From NCBI GenBank assembly GCA_052246295.1, contig JBQQCO010000001.1: a DNA stretch of 64,000 bases; one strand, 5' to 3'. Below are positions 59,484 through 64,000 of this stretch, in pieces. Position numbers and translations under genes: made by a program. How positions within the stretch are numbered: the first letter of the stretch is position 1; each line of letters begins with the position of its first letter. The notes under the pieces are model-generated. The model searched no databases. It had not been told where the DNA came from and worked only from the letters and a program-made list of their open reading frames with translations. The DNA comes from Piscibacillus sp052246295 (GTDB lineage Bacteria > Bacillota > Bacilli > Bacillales > Alkalibacillaceae).

Positions 59484-59999
59484 TCAAACATCTCCCTCTT
59501 CAAACTCAATATCATATTCTTCTTCAAACTCTATGATCTTGTTTTCTACTTCTTGAGTTAATTCATCAAACTCAACCATTAACTCATCCACTTCGGTCGA
59601 TGCTTCAGCGGCTTCTTCCTCAGTCATTTCACCATTAGCCAACTGACCTAATATGTCCACTTCAAGTTTCATAGCTTCATGCCAAGCAGTTATTTGTTTC
59701 TTTCGTAAATCATGATAGTCTTTTACAGCTTCTGACTCCGGGTCTTTTGATTCAAGATTAGTTACCATTTTGCCAACAAGATCGGGTAAATCTTTCTGCA
59801 TCTCATAATTCTCTTCAATTGTTGTTGCTGTTGCTGCTTGTTGAATAATTCCTTCAATTTCACCAAGCACTTCATCGTTATACTCAATTAAATCATTATG
59901 GTAACTAATGATCTCTTCCTGCTCCTCCGAACCGCTACATGCAGCTAATACTAATGACAACAACAGAACTACCACTAACCCCTTCATCAAGTTCTTCAT
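59484..59999 (-). CDS. Acidic coiled-coil lipoprotein
   Basis: 171 residues. Lipobox LVLAACSGS (Cys about 21) after a basic start. The rest is highly acidic, heptad-rich and helical (EVENKIIEFEEEYDIEFEEGDV at the end), so a surface-anchored coiled coil. Resembles cell-wall-binding lipoproteins of the YkyA kind only in general layout. It starts 11 bases after the TadG-like gene, hence probably part of the same envelope operon. Confidence 0.6.
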   Translation of the reverse strand: MKNLMKGLVVVLLLSLVLAACSGSEEQEEIISYHNDLIEYNDEVLGEIEGIIQQAATATTIEENYEMQKDLPDLVGKMVTNLESKDPESEAVKDYHDLRKKQITAWHEAMKLEVDILGQLANGEMTEEEAAEASTEVDELMVEFDELTQEVENKIIEFEEEYDIEFEEGDV

Positions 60000-60010
60000 T
60001 CAATCGTCTC

Positions 60011-60682
60011 CTATTCTTCTAAATTAATTGTTCTTGGATTTCCCCAGATTTCCTCTAGAAAGTCAATTTTAGGTCCTGAGGAGTTTTGATACACATTATC
60101 TTGAAAACTCTCAATAATATTGCTATATGTTGTGGCCGTAAACTCTTTAGAAGCCTTTACATGAAATTTATTATTCTTAATTTCCAGTTGAGCATCTTCT
60201 AATAGTCCATCGTTCTTTTGAATAGTATTCTTAACACTTCTAATGACTTTTTGTTTATCCACTCTACTTTTCAAGAATCCCTCTAGTTCAACTCGATAGT
60301 CTGAGCTATTTAATTCTTCATTTAATACCTGATCAAATGCTTCAATTTCTATTTCTCTTATAGACCAACCTACGTAACCACCTGAACTTTCTAATTGTCC
60401 TTTACGCTCATCAACTTTTTCTTCAAAGTCTTCGAAGAATGCATGTAAAACTCCTTCCAAAGTTTCTTCTTCATATTCTTCGATGGCGCTTCTGACCTCT
60501 TCATAAAAAACACTAGTCGCTACCATACTCGCTTGTTGTGCAATTGAAGCAGATTTTTCTTTCGTCGCAAACACGCTTCCTAAATTTAATACAAAAACAA
60601 ATAACACCATGTTAATAATAAGCAGGCCTAATACAAATATAGCAATGTTTCCACGTTCATTATTCAGTATCTTCTTCATCAC
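60011..60682 (-). CDS. TadG-like protein
   Basis: 223 residues. N-terminal NERGNIAIFVLGLLIINMVLFVFVLNLGSVFATKEK is the typical TadG/TadE-like start: short basic leader, Glu, then a single helix. The rest is a helical external domain with no von Willebrand domain visible. It overlaps the TadE-like gene by four bases. These proteins are minor pilins or assembly factors of Tad/Flp pili. Confidence 0.65.
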   Translation of the reverse strand: MMKKILNNERGNIAIFVLGLLIINMVLFVFVLNLGSVFATKEKSASIAQQASMVATSVFYEEVRSAIEEYEEETLEGVLHAFFEDFEEKVDERKGQLESSGGYVGWSIREIEIEAFDQVLNEELNSSDYRVELEGFLKSRVDKQKVIRSVKNTIQKNDGLLEDAQLEIKNNKFHVKASKEFTATTYSNIIESFQDNVYQNSSGPKIDFLEEIWGNPRTINLEE

Positions 60683-61062
60683 TCAATCACCCTACTGTGA
60701 GCTTCGGTTGTAAAATTAATCGTAGGCGTTTGTGTCCCAAAAATTTGGTCCGGCAAGAAAATTAATTGAATACTGGCGTTGACCGTCGTCGAGAACTCTC
60801 TACTTGCTGTGTTAGTTCCACTAATTGATCCACTTAGGTAACTCGTTGAATCTAAAATACTTTTAGCTGCAGCTCTTGCTTCTGAATCATTTTCCGTAAC
60901 AGAGTACACTTTCGCATACTCATTAGCAGCTGATTGCGCAACAATTACACCATGAACACTCACGATGAACTGAATCATGATTGCTAGTAGGATAAAAGCT
61001 AATGGAACAATCCCTAGAAATTCAATTGTCGCAGAACCTTCTTCAGATTTGATTTTCTTCAT
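60679..61062 (-). CDS. TadE-like pseudopilin
   Basis: 127 residues: EEGSATIEFLGIVPLAFILLAIMIQFIVSVHGVIVAQSAANEYAK, with the prepilin-like Gly-Ser-Ala-Thr-Ile-Glu-Phe segment, one helix and a small external domain. It follows a hypothetical gene and precedes the TadG-like gene with overlap. TadE family proteins are pseudopilins. Confidence 0.7.
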   Translation of the reverse strand: MKKIKSEEGSATIEFLGIVPLAFILLAIMIQFIVSVHGVIVAQSAANEYAKVYSVTENDSEARAAAKSILDSTSYLSGSISGTNTASREFSTTVNASIQLIFLPDQIFGTQTPTINFTTEAHSRVIE

Positions 61063-61085
61063 TAGCTTTTATCCTCCTTAGTAGG

Positions 61086-61901
61086 TTATAGGTTTCGAGT
61101 GTCTTTTTTTATGTTATCAAGGTATCTGTCTTGATCTTGATCAAGCTTTTCTAAAGCAGCTCTCTTATGTTCTTCTTTAGATATATCATCGCGCTGTGGT
61201 ACATAATTGATTTTCTTAATCTCAATATCTATTCTCTTCTTAGAGTTAGCAAACTGGTTAACAAACATTTTAATATCTTTATAGTTTTCCTTTTTATATT
61301 TACCATCCTTTAAATAGCCTTGTATGGTTTTAAATGTCTCAACCATATCTCGAGATGTCTTGATAATGTGGTACTGAAGAAAGTCTAACTCAGCGACTAA
61401 ATCTTTCAATTCACTTACATCTTCAAGAGTAAACTTCTGTTTGTCTTCTACTTTTCGGTCAATAAATTGTTTGCCTTTTTCCATTGTTTTCAAGTGATTA
61501 TCGTGCAAAGTTAAGATTCGACTCATATAGTCATAGCCCTTTTGTAGATTTTCTTTCTCCGCACTACTATTTGCATCATTTATTGATTCCTCTAGAAAAT
61601 CCTTTGTCAGTTCATAAGCACCCATATTAATTTGACTTCTGTCTGATCCCAAAACTATTAAACTATTTAGTAATCTATTTAAAATAATAATTTCTTTAAA
61701 GGCAAATTCATAATCCTCTTGAGCAGCTTCAATATCAGATATAATTGACAGTTTTACTCCTTTTGTAATTCGGTTTTTATAATCTACCATGTAAAAATTG
61801 ATGCCCTTATAATAAAGGTGATTATTAACGATCCTGTATCTTTCCAATGCTTTTTTATACTTTTTGGCTTTCATAATTAAATTTTGGTCTGTTATTTCCA
61901 A
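61086..61901 (-). CDS. Helical cytoplasmic protein of unknown function
   Basis: 271 residues, highly charged and helical throughout, with coiled-coil character (DFLQYHIIKTSRDMVETFKTIQ) and no signal or helix for the membrane. It lies between the tryptophan-rich protein gene and the TadE-like gene on one transcript. It may be a chaperone or adaptor for a neighbouring secreted protein; nothing is recognised. Confidence 0.5.
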   Translation of the reverse strand: MEITDQNLIMKAKKYKKALERYRIVNNHLYYKGINFYMVDYKNRITKGVKLSIISDIEAAQEDYEFAFKEIIILNRLLNSLIVLGSDRSQINMGAYELTKDFLEESINDANSSAEKENLQKGYDYMSRILTLHDNHLKTMEKGKQFIDRKVEDKQKFTLEDVSELKDLVAELDFLQYHIIKTSRDMVETFKTIQGYLKDGKYKKENYKDIKMFVNQFANSKKRIDIEIKKINYVPQRDDISKEEHKRAALEKLDQDQDRYLDNIKKDTRNL

Positions 61902-61936
61902 ATGATCACCCTCAATGTGCTAAAGTTTGTAATAAC

Positions 61937-63343
61937 TTAAGAAAAAAATCCTTTAATTTTATCAAACGTTTTCTTACCACTATCAACCAATGAATCTGTC
62001 ATAGATTTAACAGTTTTCTTATTGAACCCTTTCCAATTCTTTGAAACAAACTTAGTCCCTCTTGATGCTAACCATAGGCCCGCTCCTGCTGCTCCAACAC
62101 CAAGTCCTAAAACTGGGTTAACTGCAGCTATAGCTACACTAGCATTCATCATCGTATTTCCTACACCCGTCCCTACATCTGCTCCTGCAGCGAATTTATC
62201 AGGTGTAGATGCATTACTTCCTAATACATCGGTAAAAGTATCAATTTTATTGTAAGTATCTATTCCTGATAACACTGTACCAACAGCTGACCCTGCTATA
62301 TTAAATTTGGATAATGCTCCAACTGCAGCAGGGTGTGGTGGTGAAACCCCACTATTTACAACTTTAGCAGCATTCGCTAAATCCTGTGCATTGTCAACTG
62401 ATGAACTTAAGTCCTTTGCGCTTTTAGCAGCATCTAAGTACTGTTTAGTTTTTATGGTATCAACTGTACCTTTAACTAATTTTTTTGAGTTTGATGCCGT
62501 ATCATAAGTATCAAATAAAATATTATCTCCTAGACCCAGCTTTAACCCATTCATTAATATGTTTCTTCGAAATTCTCCAACAGATGAATAACCAAACTTT
62601 GAATCAAAACCCATGCCTTTCATGTTTTCACTAGTTAAGAAATTACCAATTAAATTTGCTTGGCCTTGAATAACTCCCTTAGCCAAGTAGTCCATAGTTT
62701 TGTAGCCGTCCGAATTAATTGTATTTATAAATTGATCATTCCAAGATTTCAATACATTAATACCGCCATTAATAGCATCAGGATCATATGCAAATCCTAC
62801 TTGGGTAAAAGGTAAACCTATCGTACCATTTCCATTAAATGCACCTAACACCCACGGATTACCCTGAGTCCCCGTGCCGTTGAACCCATTCTGTAACCAT
62901 GGATTTCCGGTTGTTACAGAGCCATTAAATCCATTCTGCAACCAAGGGTTCCCAGTCGTTGCAGAACCACTAAAACCATCTTGGGACCACGGGTTACCTA
63001 CATAACCGTTAGCTGTCCACCCTTGCAAATGCCATGGTAAGGTCTTCCATGAGGTGTCTGGATTAATCCCTTGCATAGGGTCTCCCGTCCAACCTTCACC
63101 TTGAGTTCCTTCTCCAGTCCAAGGATCACCTTCAGTCCCGTTACCTTCCCACGGATTACCTTCCCATTGTAAGTGCGATCCGTCCCACGGTTTACCTTCC
63201 CACGGGTCACCTTCCCAAGTATCTCCTGTCCAAGGGTTACCCGACCATGAATCAACCGCAAATGCCACAGGTGTGAACAATGGATAAAAAGCAATAATCG
63301 CAACGATTAAAGAAATAAACACTCTCTTTAATTGTCTAAACAC
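61937..63343 (-). CDS. Secreted tryptophan-rich pentad-repeat protein
   Basis: 468 residues. Signal peptide to about AFA at residue 29. Residues 31-100 hold five-residue units of the kind GDPWE/GKPWD; residues about 115-180 hold five 15-residue units beginning GNPW (GNPWLQNGFNGSVTT and relatives), ending with GLPF. The C-terminal half (200-468) is helical and ends with a glycine-rich hydrophobic stretch (NPVLGLGVGAAGAGLWLASRG) and a basic tail. It starts three bases after the multi-helix gene upstream. Not recognised as a known family; perhaps a surface or secreted effector. Confidence 0.6.
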   Translation of the reverse strand: MFRQLKRVFISLIVAIIAFYPLFTPVAFAVDSWSGNPWTGDTWEGDPWEGKPWDGSHLQWEGNPWEGNGTEGDPWTGEGTQGEGWTGDPMQGINPDTSWKTLPWHLQGWTANGYVGNPWSQDGFSGSATTGNPWLQNGFNGSVTTGNPWLQNGFNGTGTQGNPWVLGAFNGNGTIGLPFTQVGFAYDPDAINGGINVLKSWNDQFINTINSDGYKTMDYLAKGVIQGQANLIGNFLTSENMKGMGFDSKFGYSSVGEFRRNILMNGLKLGLGDNILFDTYDTASNSKKLVKGTVDTIKTKQYLDAAKSAKDLSSSVDNAQDLANAAKVVNSGVSPPHPAAVGALSKFNIAGSAVGTVLSGIDTYNKIDTFTDVLGSNASTPDKFAAGADVGTGVGNTMMNASVAIAAVNPVLGLGVGAAGAGLWLASRGTKFVSKNWKGFNKKTVKSMTDSLVDSGKKTFDKIKGFFS

Positions 63344-63345
63344 AT

Positions 63346-64000
63346 CTACACCCCTATCTCACTTTTTTCTTGAATAACGTCAAATGTTTCAAGCTGCTCT
63401 CGCCATTTAATGATTAGCGACGTCATCCACATGATTAAAAATGGAAAAAACAATAGATTAATGGTCATCTGGGTGATCATCTGTGCTGCAAATGAAGATG
63501 TTATGTTAAATAATTGGTATGTAACAAATATGCCGAATAATAACTCAACCATCCCTAAGAGGAATAGCATTAATGAGATCTTCACGAAACGCTTCTTCCC
63601 TATTCGAAAGCCTTCCTTAAATGATTTCCAAGTCGATTTCTCATCAAAGATACTAATATAAGGAACAGGAAAAACTAATGCTAGTAAGATTAATCCCGGA
63701 AGTAAAAATAGCATAAATCCAATGGTACTTAGTAAGGCTGTGATACACGCGAACACAAATACCGTAAATCCATTAACTAGAAAAATATAAATTGAGTTTT
63801 TAAGACTGTGTTCTTTCCCGATGTGTTCGTTGTATACGTAACGAATATAAGGCGTTTGAGCATATAGAAATAATAATAACGTCAAAAAGCCATTATAAAT
63901 ATCCGCTACAGAGTAAATAGGCGAATAACTTGGAGTAATGGCATATATGTAGTTCGTGACGAAAGAATGTATTAATAGAAGTGGTAATGTGGTGGTTAAC
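63346..64000 (-). CDS. Multi-helix membrane protein, N-terminus beyond the window
   Basis: The frame runs open to the window edge (the visible 5' part at 63886-63999 reads as more membrane helix), so the gene is incomplete. At least 218 residues are present, with five or six helices and a central KSTWKSFKEGFRIGKKRF loop. It lies on one transcript with the tryptophan-rich protein. The layout recalls DUF975-like or glycerophosphoryl-type membrane proteins, but no family is claimed. Confidence 0.6.
   Translation of the reverse strand, partial: LTTTLPLLLIHSFVTNYIYAITPSYSPIYSVADIYNGFLTLLLFLYAQTPYIRYVYNEHIGKEHSLKNSIYIFLVNGFTVFVFACITALLSTIGFMLFLLPGLILLALVFPVPYISIFDEKSTWKSFKEGFRIGKKRFVKISLMLFLLGMVELLFGIFVTYQLFNITSSFAAQMITQMTINLLFFPFLIMWMTSLIIKWREQLETFDVIQEKSEIGV

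Noticed and set aside
1..64000. rRNA, tRNA or integrase genes that would mark a genomic island
   Set aside because: None seen on either strand by eye; island-like regions are therefore called from gene content only.

Overview
The window is a contiguous low-GC chromosome segment of a Gram-positive, probably salt-tolerant, spore-forming Bacillaceae. The signs are strong GGAGG-type ribosome sites with frequent GTG/TTG starts, sigma-A promoters, Bacillus-type MntR, a DUF3231 protein, a thermolysin-type protease and many small membrane proteins. Genus is not assignable by eye. No rRNA, tRNA or CRISPR array was seen. Most genes are on the minus strand.

Layout. (1) 1-6.6 kb: a DUF4139 protein, then a sugar-acid operon (PrpR-type regulator, KdgT-type permease, four-carbon acid kinase, PdxA2-type dehydrogenase) with a cre site at its inner promoter. 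The regulator has lost the sigma-54 contact motif. (2) 7.3-15.2 kb: a defence-like island. A PLD/SF2 helicase/DUF3427 protein with a Nudix hydrolase faces a NERD/UvrD-type helicase with a MazG-like pyrophosphohydrolase; an HNH endonuclease with an unknown partner follows. (3) 15.3-25.6 kb: a mosaic of small genes (Nudix, VOC, HAD, GNAT, tiny membrane proteins, ATP-grasp), an AbrB/Doc toxin-antitoxin pair and two decayed genes. (4) 25.7-28.5 kb: a TrpXYZ-like ABC importer. (5) 29-45.6 kb: an aromatic catabolic block with a complete 2-oxoacid dehydrogenase (E1 alpha/beta, E2, E3), a phenylalanine-dehydrogenase-like enzyme, a FlK-like thioesterase, a nitronate monooxygenase, a thiolase, an aldehyde dehydrogenase, PaaG/PaaF, an EthD protein, PaaDCBA and PaaX. 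(6) 46-50.8 kb: gamma-carbonic anhydrase, MntR with a ZIP transporter, DUF3231, a thioesterase, DUF421. (7) 51-58.4 kb: an FtsX/LolD-type ABC system, a DUF899 pseudogene, YeeE/YedE, a neutral protease. (8) 58.4-64 kb: a TadE/TadG-like cluster with a tryptophan-rich repeat protein, running off the window.

How the genes work together. The main functional proposal is region 5. Phenylalanine would be deaminated to phenylpyruvate, decarboxylated directly to phenylacetyl-CoA by the dedicated dehydrogenase complex (no phenylacetate-CoA ligase is present), then epoxidised by PaaABC(D) and degraded by PaaG, an aldehyde dehydrogenase, PaaF and the thiolase. The two key operons have near-superimposable promoters with the same ATAACGTTA-type operator pattern, which suggests joint control by PaaX.

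Two repeat phenomena stand out. Four intergenic arrays with unrelated sequences share a period of 21 bp (exact in the two best cases). Four copies of a long imperfect hairpin element keep apical pairing although the paired bases differ.
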